A stretch of DNA of 64,000 nt, taken from NCBI GenBank assembly GCA_021647205.1, contig JAKIVD010000010.1:1-64000 (forward strand). Direction: 5' to 3'. Position 1 is the first letter of the stretch. Every line of letters begins with the position of its first letter. The notes under the pieces were generated by a model. It saw only the letters and a list, made by a program, of their open reading frames with translations. It ran no database searches and was not told where the DNA came from. A program made the position numbers and the translations under genes. Source of the DNA: Bacteroidales bacterium. Lineage in GTDB: Bacteria > Bacteroidota > Bacteroidia > Bacteroidales > F082. This document shows positions 35,564 to 44,327 of this stretch, piece by piece.

Positions 35564-35760
35564 CTTTTAATATTAATTTGATTATTAGTAAATTGTGTTC
35601 AATCGTCAAAGGAAAGGAAACAAAAATACAGTTTTAAATGGATTAATTCTATTTTGGCTGTACTTTTAGGGCGGAATTTATGAAGTCGTCAGACCACTTG
35701 AGGCAAGATACCGAATAAACGCTATGACGAAGATTAGTGGTCACTAAAAGGAAAAGCTTA

Positions 35761-36663
35761 GTGAATTACACCATCCTCCAAAACGGATTTTCCACCTACC
35801 TGAAACTGGAAAGGGGCTTATCGAAAAACACCCGGTCGGCCTACCTGCACGATACCGCTTTGCTGTTCGGTTTTTTGGAGGCAGAAAAGAATGGGATTCC
35901 CATTGCAGAAGTAAGTTTGGATGTTTTGAGCGACTTTGTTGCCTACATTCACAAAATGGGTCTGGGAAGCTGGTCGCAATCGCGTGTGCTTTCAGGGATA
36001 AAGGCATTTTTTAAATATTTGATGCTCGAACAGCTTGTCGTAAACAACCCTTCCGAGTTACTGGAATCGCCCCGCCTCGACCGCAAACTTCCCGAAGTGC
36101 TCAGTGTAGAAGAAATTGAAAGAATGATTGACGCAGTTGACTTGTCGGAACCACAGGGCGAACGCAACAAGGCCATCCTGGAAACCCTTTATGGCTGCGG
36201 CCTGCGCGTTTCGGAACTCACCGGATTAAGGCTGTCGGATTTGCATTTGCGGGAAGATATGATAAGCGTAACAGGAAAGGGCAACAAGCAGCGGCTTGTC
36301 CCGCTTGGCGCCTCAGCAAAAAAGCAGATGTTGGTTTATAAAGATCAGCTACGCATTCACCTGAAACCGGATAAAAAAGCCGAAGATATTTTATTCCTTA
36401 ACAGGAACGGCGGGCAAATGAGCCGGCAAATGGTTTTTATTATTGTCAGGCAACTTGCTGAGAAAGCCGGTGTCAGAAAAAAGATCAGCCCCCACACTTT
36501 CCGGCATTCTTTTGCCACACACCTGGTGCAGCACGGTGCCGATTTGCGGGCTGTTCAGGAATTGCTGGGGCATGTCTCCATTACCACTACGGAGATTTAC
36601 ACCCATCTTGACACCGATGATTTGAGAAAAGCTATTCTGGCGTTTCATCCGAGGAACAAATAG
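35761..36663 (+). CDS. xerD: Tyrosine recombinase, XerD type
   Basis: 300 residues from the GTG at 35761 (MNYTILQNGFSTYLKLERGL); an earlier in-frame GTG at 35737 would add eight. N-terminal SAM-like core-binding domain (about 1-90) and catalytic domain (about 105-295) with all six active-site residues visible: Arg149, Lys173, His245, Arg248, His271 and Tyr280. It resolves chromosome dimers at dif together with a partner. The length and stand-alone setting fit housekeeping XerD better than a phage integrase, and no attachment-site repeats or mobile genes flank it. Confidence 0.9.
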   Translation: MNYTILQNGFSTYLKLERGLSKNTRSAYLHDTALLFGFLEAEKNGIPIAEVSLDVLSDFVAYIHKMGLGSWSQSRVLSGIKAFFKYLMLEQLVVNNPSELLESPRLDRKLPEVLSVEEIERMIDAVDLSEPQGERNKAILETLYGCGLRVSELTGLRLSDLHLREDMISVTGKGNKQRLVPLGASAKKQMLVYKDQLRIHLKPDKKAEDILFLNRNGGQMSRQMVFIIVRQLAEKAGVRKKISPHTFRHSFATHLVQHGADLRAVQELLGHVSITTTEIYTHLDTDDLRKAILAFHPRNK

Positions 36664-36711
36664 CGGTCTCTGCAGAGGGGAGTATTTAAAAACAGCTAAA
36701 AGGTAAGGGCC

Positions 36712-36879
36712 ATGACAAACTATTATTCAGATTCGCTAATTGCAAATAAGCTGCAAAAGTGCTATGAGATTGCCCCGCTGAGGGTGAAACAATTCATGGA
36801 AGCAGAAGGGGTTTTTGCAAAGGGGGCTACACCCTTTCAATCTGACCGTTCTCGTCCACCATCACACCAAAATTCATAA
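36712..36879 (+). pseudogene. Remnant of a methyltransferase N-terminus
   Basis: A 55-codon frame beginning 'MTNYYSDSLIANKLQKCYEI' then 'APLRVKQFMEAEGVF'. This resembles the start of Bacteroidota class I SAM-dependent methyltransferases ('NYYSEKL...L.KCYEIAPPRV.QYLEAE'). The similarity stops near 36815, after which the frame runs antisense into the next gene and ends. The SAM-binding domain is absent. Most likely a truncated leftover; a real small protein is less likely. Confidence 0.45.
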
Positions 36880-37279
36880 AGACCAGTTTTCCGTCGCGGA
36901 AGAAAAAATCCATCATACTGAAATCGTAGGAAAGCCGGATGTCTTTTTCTTCTTCTTCACGTTCAAAGGTCGAATGCCCGTTTTCTGCCAGCAGGGCAAT
37001 CAATTCTTTTTCTGTCAGGCCCATGATTGTCCGGCCAAAAAGTGAGGCTTCCGGGTGGTCGGTTTCAATTCCGGCAAGAACCTGGTTGGTCAGCCCGACG
37101 AAGAAAACAGAAAGTCCTTGTTTCCAGTAATGCAGCAGGGTGGTGTTCATCTCCTCGTCCTCATCAAAAGTATCTACTTCATCGGGTTCGCCGTATTGTG
37201 TAATAAATTTATCGATGACCAGCCCGAATTCCAAATTGCCCAATCCGAGGCTGGGTTTGATTTCAAAGTTTTTAAGCAT
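36827..37279 (-). CDS. Hypothetical cytoplasmic protein, 150 residues
   Basis: Not recognised. No signal peptide or membrane segment. Visible features are 'GLGNLEFGLVIDKFITQYGEPDEVD' near the N-terminus (a G-N-x-x-FG...GEPDE pattern seen in several small unclassified bacterial proteins, split here across two short motifs), an acidic stretch EREEEEKD near 108, and a beta-hairpin-like C-terminus 'FFFRDGKLVFMNFGVMVDENG'. Convergent with xerD. Codon use looks like its neighbours. Confidence 0.65.
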   Translation of the reverse strand: MLKNFEIKPSLGLGNLEFGLVIDKFITQYGEPDEVDTFDEDEEMNTTLLHYWKQGLSVFFVGLTNQVLAGIETDHPEASLFGRTIMGLTEKELIALLAENGHSTFEREEEEKDIRLSYDFSMMDFFFRDGKLVFMNFGVMVDENGQIERV

Positions 37280-37336
37280 CTTTAATTATCCTTTAATTTA
37301 ATATAGTTCAATTTATTGTGTTAACTAATCTCTTTT

Positions 37337-38143
37337 CTACCTGAAGGGAGAGCCGGGTTCCTTTGCCATGGTCTTAAACACCCTTTTGCTTAACCAGGCC
37401 GGAAAATACTTATTGACCAGGACCATTGATTTGCCCAGCGTAGTCAGAACAAGTTTATTCTTTCTTTTACTGATGGCGGAGTAAATCTCGCGGGCTACCT
37501 GTTCCGCCGTCATCATTTTCTCTTCCTCCCTCGGTGATTCCCCTTGCGGACTTCCGTCGGCAGACAGTGCCGTATTGCGGATGTTGGAAGTTGTGAAGCC
37601 GGGGAAGGCCATCAGCACATGCAGGTTTTTGTTAAGGTTTTCGGTCCGCAGGCTTTCCATAAAACCGTTGATGGCAAATTTGGATGCTGAGTAGCCCGTT
37701 CTTCCCGGCAGGCCGATTAAACCGCCAATGGAAGAAACCGCCACGATGCTTCCTTTCTCTTTTAATATGTGGGCCAAAGCATATTTGGTACAATACACCG
37801 TCCCCCAAAAGTTGACATCCATCAGTTGTTTAAGTACCCGTATGCTGACATCCTCCAGCAAAGCCCGCATTGAGATTCCGGCATTGTTAATCAATATGTC
37901 GATTTTCCCAAATACATCAATAGCAGTTAGTATCAGGTTCTTGCAGTCCTCTTCTTTGGTAACGTCAGTTTGCGCATAAGCCACATCGCCCCCTTTGTGC
38001 TTGATGTCTTCCGCAATCTCCACCAGTTTACCGTGGGTTCGTGCGCCCATCACTACTTTTGCGCCCCGACCGGCAAACTCATAAGCCAGCGCTTTACCAA
38101 TTCCTGAAGTTGCTCCCGTAATAACAACAACTTTATTCTGCAT
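37337..38143 (-). CDS. Short-chain dehydrogenase/reductase
   Basis: 268 residues, classical SDR. Nucleotide-binding TGATSGIG (about 9-16), 'NNAG' at about 87-90, catalytic Ser in 'VAVSSIGG', and Tyr/Lys in YSASK (about 157-161). The residues after the second strand ('GARTHGK', with Arg) suggest NADP rather than NAD preference. The C-terminal 'AWLSKRVFKTMAKE' could be a membrane-associating helix, as in DHRS7-like SDRs. Substrate unknown. Divergent from the aminotransferase. Confidence 0.88.
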   Translation of the reverse strand: MQNKVVVITGATSGIGKALAYEFAGRGAKVVMGARTHGKLVEIAEDIKHKGGDVAYAQTDVTKEEDCKNLILTAIDVFGKIDILINNAGISMRALLEDVSIRVLKQLMDVNFWGTVYCTKYALAHILKEKGSIVAVSSIGGLIGLPGRTGYSASKFAINGFMESLRTENLNKNLHVLMAFPGFTTSNIRNTALSADGSPQGESPREEEKMMTAEQVAREIYSAISKRKNKLVLTTLGKSMVLVNKYFPAWLSKRVFKTMAKEPGSPFR

Positions 38144-38287
38144 GCTCGTTCAGATTTAATGCACAATGATAGGTAAAAACCTTTTAACGGCAAGTAGTTT
38201 CCGAACTATTTTTGTTTTTTTCACATCTTTCCTGCCATTCTTTCACCCTTGGGTATAAAACTGCTTTTCCCGTGTCTTTCATTTCTG

Positions 38288-38295
38288 TATTTTTG
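38288..38295 (+). promoter_or_regulatory. -7 element TATTTTTG before the class III aminotransferase
   Basis: Fits TAnnTTTG, 21 bases before the ATG at 38316; TTTT about 20 bases upstream stands in for the -33 box. Confidence 0.45.
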
Positions 38296-38315
38296 ACCAT
38301 GGAAAAAATCAAGGC

Positions 38316-39521
38316 ATGCAACTGACCAACCGACAACTGTTTTACCAGCACCTTGCTTTGCCGGCAAACATTGCTGAGGCCATCGAAATTGTAAAAGCCG
38401 AAGGGATTTATCTTTATGATATAAACGGCAGGCCTTATACTGACCTGGTTTCGGGTGTTTCTGTCAGCAATGTCGGGCACCGCCATCCGATGGTTTTAGC
38501 TGCTATCCACAAGCAACTTGAGCAATACCTGCACTTAATGGTTTATGGAAAATACATCCAGTCGCCACAGGTAAAACTGGCCGGTAAAATGGCCGAACAC
38601 CTTCCTGAATCATTGAACTCGGTATTTTTTGTCAACTCGGGCAGTGAAGCGATTGAAGGGGCTCTGAAGTTGGCGAAACGCATAACGGGGCGGACCGAAA
38701 TTGCCGCTTTTAAAAATGCTTATCACGGCAGTACGCATGGTGCACTCAGTGTACTTGGCAACGAAGAAATGAAGAATGCCTACCGGCCGCTCCTGCCGGA
38801 TGTTCGTTTCTTACAATTTACCAACGAAGCAGAGCTGGAACGGATTACGGAACGGACAGCATGTGTGGTGGCTGAGCCTGTGCAGGCAGAAGCTGGAATC
38901 CGGCTTCCTGGCAAATCTTACCACAAGAAATTAAGGGCGCGTTGCGATAAAACGGGAAGCATACTCATTTTTGACGAAGTCCAGATGGGTTTTGGCCGGA
39001 CAGGAAAGCTCTTCGCCTTTGAAAACTTCGGGATTGTGCCTGATATTTTATGCCTTGCCAAAGGGATGGGTGGTGGCATGCCCATTGGCGCTTTTGTGTC
39101 CTCAGCAAAGAACATGGCACTTTTAACACACAATCCGGCACTTGGCCACATCACAACTTTTGGTGGCCACCCGGTTAGTTGTGCTGCGGCACTGGCAAGT
39201 CTGGAAGTCATTCTCGAGGACGGGCTTCATGAAAAAGCTGAAAAAAAGGGGAAACTTTTTGTTGATTCATTACAATCGCACCCTGTCGTTCAAAACATCC
39301 GCCGGGCGGGACTGATGCTGGCAGTGGAGATAAAAGCAGGATTTTCCGTAAGCAAGCTGGTGAAACTCCTGCAAGCCAACGGATTGATTGTTGACCAGTT
39401 TCTGTTTAACAACAGCAGTTTCCGTATTGCCCCTCCCCTGACCATTACGGAGAAAGAAATCAGGGGGGTTGCCCGTGAAGTGGTAAAAAGTCTGGATGAA
39501 CTGTACGAACACACTGTTTGA
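38316..39521 (+). CDS. Class III (acetylornithine/GABA-type) aminotransferase
   Basis: 401 residues. PLP enzyme: 'NSGSEAIEGALKLAKRITGR' (phosphate cup), 'AYHGSTHGALS', 'LIFDEVQMGFGRTGK' (Asp contacting the pyridine N) and 'LAKGMGGGMPIGAF' with the Schiff-base Lys. Family members transfer amino groups from ornithine, acetylornithine, GABA or similar omega-amines, usually to 2-oxoglutarate. The substrate cannot be read here, and no arginine or GABA pathway genes are adjacent. The gene ends 41 bp before aat on the same strand. Confidence 0.88.
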   Translation: MQLTNRQLFYQHLALPANIAEAIEIVKAEGIYLYDINGRPYTDLVSGVSVSNVGHRHPMVLAAIHKQLEQYLHLMVYGKYIQSPQVKLAGKMAEHLPESLNSVFFVNSGSEAIEGALKLAKRITGRTEIAAFKNAYHGSTHGALSVLGNEEMKNAYRPLLPDVRFLQFTNEAELERITERTACVVAEPVQAEAGIRLPGKSYHKKLRARCDKTGSILIFDEVQMGFGRTGKLFAFENFGIVPDILCLAKGMGGGMPIGAFVSSAKNMALLTHNPALGHITTFGGHPVSCAAALASLEVILEDGLHEKAEKKGKLFVDSLQSHPVVQNIRRAGLMLAVEIKAGFSVSKLVKLLQANGLIVDQFLFNNSSFRIAPPLTITEKEIRGVAREVVKSLDELYEHTV

Positions 39522-39562
39522 AATAGTGATTTTAAACATCCGAGAGGTTTAACCAAAAACAA

Positions 39563-40246
39563 ATGCCTGTTTATTTGCTTACCGACGAACCGTTTTTTCC
39601 AAGCCCCGCACAAGCTGATGGTGATGGTTTGCTTGCGGTGGGGGGCGACTTGTCCACCGAAAGGTTACTCAATGCTTACGCGCTGGGAATTTTCCCCTGG
39701 TATTCGGAAAACCAACCTGTTCTGTGGTGGTCGCCTGACCCGCGCATGCTGCTTTTCCCCGGCGATTTTAAACGACACAAAAACCTGCGGAGGACAGTGC
39801 AAAGCGGACGGTTTCAAATAAAGTTTGATACCGGTTTTAGGGCGGTGATTTCCCATTGCAGTGAGGTTAGCAGAAAAGAACAGGACGGTACCTGGATTAC
39901 CGGAGAAATGATAGCGGCCTACATCCGTCTGCACGAAGCGGGTTATGCACATTCAGTGGAAACTTATCTCGATGGAAGTCTGGTCGGCGGCTTGTATGGT
40001 GTTTCGCTTGGCGGTGCTTTTTTCGGGGAGTCGATGTTCCACCTCGTAACTGATGCGTCCAAAGTTGCCCTCTGGCATTTGGTGGACCGTGCCCTGCTTT
40101 GGAATTTTGATTTTATCGATGTACAGCAGGACACCCCTCATCTGCATAGCTTGGGAGCCAAAACGGTTGAAAGGAAAAAGTTCTTAATTTTACTCGGTGA
40201 AAGTTTGAAGAAACCGACCAGAAAAGGAAAATGGGGCAGGGGTTGA
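39563..40246 (+). CDS. aat: Leucyl/phenylalanyl-tRNA--protein transferase
   Basis: 227 residues. Adds Leu or Phe from tRNA to N-terminal Arg or Lys of proteins, marking them for ClpS-ClpAP/ClpCP degradation by the N-end rule. Family marks: 'LLAVGGDLSTERLLNAYALGIFPW', 'WWSPDPRMLLFP', 'TWITGEMIAAYIRLHEAGYAHSVE', 'GGLYGVSLGGAFFGESMF' and 'FIDVQQDTPHLHSLGA' (each about 12-24 residues, adjoining). Complete. The stop codon lies within the first unit of a 16-bp tandem repeat at 40242-40273. Confidence 0.93.
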   Translation: MPVYLLTDEPFFPSPAQADGDGLLAVGGDLSTERLLNAYALGIFPWYSENQPVLWWSPDPRMLLFPGDFKRHKNLRRTVQSGRFQIKFDTGFRAVISHCSEVSRKEQDGTWITGEMIAAYIRLHEAGYAHSVETYLDGSLVGGLYGVSLGGAFFGESMFHLVTDASKVALWHLVDRALLWNFDFIDVQQDTPHLHSLGAKTVERKKFLILLGESLKKPTRKGKWGRG

Positions 40247-40290
40247 AAGGTTATAAAGTTGAAAGGTTATAAGGTTAATAAGTTGAAAGT
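40242..40290. repeat. 16-bp tandem repeat (GTTGAAAGGTTATAAA/G)
   Basis: Two adjacent 16-base copies (40242-40257 and 40258-40273) differing at the last base, then a decayed third. The first copy contains the TGA stop of aat, so the 3' end of the gene was rebuilt by, or donated to, the repeat. Confidence 0.7.
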
Positions 40291-40345
40291 GATTATAAAA
40301 AACCCAAAGGTTCCGTAAAATTTAGGGAAAGCCCTGTAAAAGCTC

Positions 40346-40819
40346 ATGGAAGAAAATAAGAAGTTTATGAAGGAAGCCATTCAACTGGCGCAATCAAATG
40401 TTGAAGGAAACAGTGGCGGCCCTTTTGGGGCCGTGGTTGTAAAAGATGGGGAAATTATTGGCAGTGGCATGAACAACGTTACTTCCTGCAACGATCCGAC
40501 AGCCCATGCCGAAATCGTCGCCATCCGCAAAGCAGCCCAAAAGCTGGGCACTTTCAATTTAGAAGGCTGTGAACTTTACAGCAGTTGTGAGCCCTGTCCG
40601 ATGTGCCTCGGTGCCATCTACTGGTCGCACTTAAGCAAATTGTATTACGCCGGTACCAAAGATGACGCGGCAAAGGCCGGTTTCGACGACTCGGCCATTT
40701 ACAAAGAGTTTTGTATTCCAAAGGAAGAACGCTCGCTGCCCTCCACCCAGCTTATGCGCGAGGAAGCGGTGAAAGTCTTTGGGGCGTGGATAAAAAGCGA
40801 GAGCAAGATACCCTATTAG
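40346..40819 (+). CDS. guaD: Guanine deaminase (cytidine-deaminase fold)
   Basis: 157 residues. Zinc ligands His54 and Cys84/Cys87 (PCPMC) and catalytic Glu56 in HAE. Context separates it from tRNA adenosine deaminase: 'NNVTSCNDPTAHAE', 'EPCPMCLGAIYWSHL' and 'AGFDDSAIYKEF' match Bacillus-type guanine deaminase closely in pattern. Converts guanine to xanthine and ammonia in the cytoplasm. No purine catabolic genes adjoin it. TadA-like activity remains a minor alternative. Confidence 0.87.
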   Translation: MEENKKFMKEAIQLAQSNVEGNSGGPFGAVVVKDGEIIGSGMNNVTSCNDPTAHAEIVAIRKAAQKLGTFNLEGCELYSSCEPCPMCLGAIYWSHLSKLYYAGTKDDAAKAGFDDSAIYKEFCIPKEERSLPSTQLMREEAVKVFGAWIKSESKIPY

Positions 40820-40889
40820 CGGACTTCCCCGTGTCTTAGGCCATACGATCAACCCCTTTATTCGTGTTAACACTTTAAAAACTAAAATT

Positions 40890-41693
40890 ATGGAACTCGC
40901 AAAATCACACATCCGAATAATTCAGCAGGCACTAAACAAGATGGGGCTGAATGCCGGGCTTGTTGATGGGATTGCCGGAAACAAGACAAAAACAGCTTTG
41001 TCCGGCGTACCCGGAAACAAATCCACCTGGCCCTTTAAACGACAGGCCATCGCTTTTATCCAACTGCTTTGTAAACAAAATGGCATCGATGCCGGTAAAA
41101 TTGATGGTTACTGGGGTCCCCAAACTGATTATGCTTACGGTGTGCTCAAAGATTATTTACAAAGTGGAACCATGCCACTGCCCTGGCGTGATGAGCTGCC
41201 CGCTGCATCTGCCAACCCCCACAACTGGCCATTGGAAAACGATGCATCACTGTTGCAGTTTTATGGAGAGGTGGGCAAGAACCAGATACGTTTAACACTC
41301 CCCTATCCCCACCGTTTATCATGGGATAAGCGCAAAGTGGTCCGTTCAATATATTGCCATGAAAAGGTGAAGGACAGCCTGCAAACCGTACTCTCTAATG
41401 TGCTCAGTCATTATGGTATGGAAGAAATTAAGAGGCTTCGTCTCGACATTTGGGGTGGCTGCCTGAACGTCCGTAAAAAGCGCGGTGGCAGTACCTGGTC
41501 AACGCACAGTTGGGGCATTGCCATGGATTACGACCCCGAAAACAATGCCTTACGCCAGGGGCGCGATAGGGCCTGGTTTGCACATCCTGAATATGACAAA
41601 TGGTGGGAATTCTGGGAACAGCAGGGATGGGTGAGCCTGGGACGTGCCAGGAATTACGACTGGATGCATGTGCAGGCGGCCCGCAAAGTTTAG
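40890..41693 (+). CDS. Endolysin-like peptidase: peptidoglycan-binding repeats plus M15 peptidase domain, no signal peptide
   Basis: 267 residues. Two peptidoglycan-binding-like repeats at the N-terminus: about 5-40 ('IQQALNKMGLNAGLVDGIAG') and about 50-90 ('IQLLCKQNGIDAGKIDGYWG'). The M15 metallopeptidase domain (about 125-265) has zinc ligands His206 and Asp213 in STHSWGIAMD and His260 in YDWMH. Such enzymes cut L-Ala-D-Glu or D-Ala-D-Ala bonds in peptidoglycan and are common phage lysins. The N-terminus (MELAKSHIRII) has no signal or membrane segment, so export would need a holin-like route or lysis. No phage genes surround it. Confidence 0.8.
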   Translation: MELAKSHIRIIQQALNKMGLNAGLVDGIAGNKTKTALSGVPGNKSTWPFKRQAIAFIQLLCKQNGIDAGKIDGYWGPQTDYAYGVLKDYLQSGTMPLPWRDELPAASANPHNWPLENDASLLQFYGEVGKNQIRLTLPYPHRLSWDKRKVVRSIYCHEKVKDSLQTVLSNVLSHYGMEEIKRLRLDIWGGCLNVRKKRGGSTWSTHSWGIAMDYDPENNALRQGRDRAWFAHPEYDKWWEFWEQQGWVSLGRARNYDWMHVQAARKV

Positions 41694-41867
41694 ACAAAGG
41701 ACGTTGCAGCCGTTTAATGCTGCTTCATACAAACTGATCACCCAAATACACTTTAAATCACTTGTGCTTCCCGTTTAATTTTATAGATGAATTCTTCCGT
41801 AACTATCCGAAGCAGAGGAATTAATAGTTGCCCCCGGGCCGGGCCCGTTTAAATTATAGAATCTTTT

Positions 41868-41875
41868 TAGCTTTG
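41868..41875 (+). promoter_or_regulatory. -7 element TAGCTTTG before the outer-membrane barrel gene
   Basis: Fits TAnnTTTG, 41 bases before the ATG at 41916. Confidence 0.4.
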
Positions 41876-41915
41876 CGCCTTTAATCAGGGATAGTGTTTT
41901 GTCCGTTGCCGATTC

Positions 41916-42524
41916 ATGAAAAAAACCATTTTAAGTCTCTTTTTTGTTCTCGTTTGTTCATTCTTATTGAAGGCACAACTTACGATAATACCTGCCGCCG
42001 GTGTTCATTATACAAACTTCACCCGTTCACCGGGTGAATGGGACCGCTATGGTGGGTTCGGTTACCAGGCAGGTGCTTCGGCCATCATCGGGCGTCTGAC
42101 TTATGGTGAACTTGGTGTTTTCTGGCTGAAAAATTATTCGGAGTTTTCTCAAATTAATGCCGGCGGGAACGGCCCTGTTCGTTTCAACCACGAAGTGACG
42201 ATCTTGCGCATTCCGGTACTGGGTGGTTATACAATCTGGGACGGGCAAGACCTCTCCTTTGACTTTCGGGTGTTTGCCGGCCCCGTATTCGATATTGTTT
42301 TGCAGGCCAATAACACCATCCCGCATACGGATGCCCCGGCGAAACAGGACTACAACAATGTAATTTGGGGGGGGACTGCCGGATTTAGTGTAGCCTATTG
42401 GTGGTTGTTTGCCGATGCGGCTTACGAGTTCGGTTTTTCAAAAGTGTACAAAAACACTGCGGATTTCGGCACGGCAAAGGCGAATACCGTGAGTTTGAAC
42501 ATCGGTATCCGGATACGTTTTTAA
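41916..42524 (+). CDS. Outer-membrane beta-barrel protein (porin-family small barrel)
   Basis: 202 residues with a signal peptide (MKKTILSLFFVLVCSFLLKAQ). Alternating strands typical of 8-stranded small barrels ('GFGYQAGASAIIGRLTYGELGVFW', 'LRIPVLGGYTIWDGQDLSFDFRVFAGPVF' in adjoining strands), ending with 'VSLNIGIRIRF', where the terminal Phe is the usual BAM recognition residue. Function unknown; it resembles the Bacteroidota OMP_b-brl families. Gene on its own, 147 bp before the L,D-transpeptidase. Confidence 0.8.
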   Translation: MKKTILSLFFVLVCSFLLKAQLTIIPAAGVHYTNFTRSPGEWDRYGGFGYQAGASAIIGRLTYGELGVFWLKNYSEFSQINAGGNGPVRFNHEVTILRIPVLGGYTIWDGQDLSFDFRVFAGPVFDIVLQANNTIPHTDAPAKQDYNNVIWGGTAGFSVAYWWLFADAAYEFGFSKVYKNTADFGTAKANTVSLNIGIRIRF

Positions 42525-42671
42525 CGGACAAGTTGTGTGGAAAGTTTTCTCAAAGCACCCAACTTCAGAAAAGTAAAAAGACAATTTAACAGTGCTTCGT
42601 CCCAAAGCTTTAAATGTATTTTGAAAGTAAAAGTTTATTTATTATTTTAATGTTATTCAAATAAAACTATC

Positions 42672-44312
42672 ATGATTCTTAGAAGGCTTACATTTTTCAT
42701 TCTAATAAATATCCTGTTTTTCTTTGCATTGCAGGCTCAGGAAAACGGGGTGCAGCAATTAATTAAACAACGGGTCGAAAAGGGGCTTGACAACAAATCG
42801 GTTGCGGCAGCAGGCATTGTTTTGTTTTCTCAAAACGAATTGCCCGTTTTTTACACGAATCGTGAATCTGCCCCGGCCTGGGTGCAGCAACGAAACATGG
42901 ATGAATTGCTGACCAGCCTTGAGCACGCCTACGACGAAGGCCTCAATCCCAACGATTACCACCTTAAAGACTTACGGAAGCTCCTGCAATTAAAAGAACA
43001 AAACAAGCTGAGTGTTGAGGCTGCTGCCGATCTGGACATGTTATTAACCGATGCCCTGTTGTTGTATGCCTCTCATTTGGTGCTGGGAAAAGTGGACCAG
43101 TCAAAAATACGCCCCGGATGGGATATCCCGCTTAACAGCCTCCCTCAGAATGTGGACAGCCTGCTCGCCGCTGCGTTAGAGAGCAGCAGCATCCAACGGG
43201 AACTGGAAAAACTAAAACCGCAGAATTTCATGTATGTCCACATGAAAAAGGGATTGGAACGGCTCAGGGAGATTTCAGAAAACGGCGGTTTTCCTGCTGT
43301 ACCTGAAGGTGAGGTGCTCAAGAAAGGGATGGTCGGTGAAAGAATTGTTGCTTTAAGAAAATACCTGTCAATTACCGGTGATCTTTCTTCAACTGACTTT
43401 TTAAGCGACTCGCTTGATGAAGGCCTCGAAGCTGCCGTCAAACAGTTCCAGTTCAGGCACAACCTGAACCAGGACGGGGTGATTGGTAAAGAAACACTGG
43501 CGCAGATGAATGTACCGGTTGAGCAGCGCATCAATACGTTACGGCTAAACCTGGAAAGAGCACGCTGGGTAATGCACCAACTCCAGCCTGATTTCCTGGT
43601 TGTGAATATTGCCGGTTTCAACATCCGCCGCCTGACAAACGAAGAGGTTGTTTTCTATTCGCGCGTTATCGTTGGTAAAAACCACCACGAATCACCCATT
43701 TTCAAAAGCAAACTGACCTATTTTGTCATTAACCCGACCTGGACACTGCCCTACTCCATCGCCACCAAAGAAACGCTTCCCAAACTCAAAAAGAACCCCG
43801 CTTACCTCGCGGAAAAAAACATGGAAATAATGAACCGGGATGGAAAAATCCTTGACCCTTCAACGATTGATTTCAGCCAATATTCAAGGAGCAACTTTCC
43901 GTTTACCGTCCGTCAGAAAGCAGGCCCGCACAATGCCCTGGGACAAGTAAAATTTATGTTCCCCAATCATTATGCTGTTTACCTGCACGATACACCTGCA
44001 CGTAGTTTATTTGAAAGGGAAGCACGTGCATTCAGCCATGGTTGCATCCGTCTCGATAAAAAGTGGGATTTGCTGATGAACCTGACCGGCGAACCCGATG
44101 TGTGGAATATGGAGAAGATCAATGCGGTCCTTAAATCAGGGGAAACAACAACGGTAAAATTGAAAAACCCCATCGACATTATTATCCTGTACTGGACAGC
44201 AGGCGCCGATAAGCAAGACCGGCTTTATTTTAACAAGGACGTGTATGACAGGGACATGGCTGTTTTGAAAGCGCTTGACACACCAGTTCATTTTAAGAAA
44301 ATTGACTATTGA
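42672..44312 (+). CDS. Murein L,D-transpeptidase (YcbB/LdtD type)
   Basis: 546 residues. Signal peptide (MILRRLTFFILINILFFFALQAQ), a scaffold domain (about 55-215), a peptidoglycan-binding domain (about 222-285, 'FQFRHNLNQDGVIGKETLAQMNVP'-type helix split by a short loop) and a YkuD catalytic domain (about 310-480). The active Cys458 lies in AFSHGCIRL. It forms 3-3 cross-links between diaminopimelate residues in the periplasm. Length and order match E. coli YcbB. Only 15 bp separate it from the next gene, an M15 peptidase, so the two are co-transcribed. Confidence 0.92.
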   Translation: MILRRLTFFILINILFFFALQAQENGVQQLIKQRVEKGLDNKSVAAAGIVLFSQNELPVFYTNRESAPAWVQQRNMDELLTSLEHAYDEGLNPNDYHLKDLRKLLQLKEQNKLSVEAAADLDMLLTDALLLYASHLVLGKVDQSKIRPGWDIPLNSLPQNVDSLLAAALESSSIQRELEKLKPQNFMYVHMKKGLERLREISENGGFPAVPEGEVLKKGMVGERIVALRKYLSITGDLSSTDFLSDSLDEGLEAAVKQFQFRHNLNQDGVIGKETLAQMNVPVEQRINTLRLNLERARWVMHQLQPDFLVVNIAGFNIRRLTNEEVVFYSRVIVGKNHHESPIFKSKLTYFVINPTWTLPYSIATKETLPKLKKNPAYLAEKNMEIMNRDGKILDPSTIDFSQYSRSNFPFTVRQKAGPHNALGQVKFMFPNHYAVYLHDTPARSLFEREARAFSHGCIRLDKKWDLLMNLTGEPDVWNMEKINAVLKSGETTTVKLKNPIDIIILYWTAGADKQDRLYFNKDVYDRDMAVLKALDTPVHFKKIDY

Positions 44313-44327
44313 ATCCAGGGTAAACGA

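Noticed and set aside
35761-36663. Integrase of a mobile element
   Set aside because: Length, intact XerD-type catalytic set, and lack of flanking direct repeats, tRNA target or cargo genes all favour a housekeeping recombinase.
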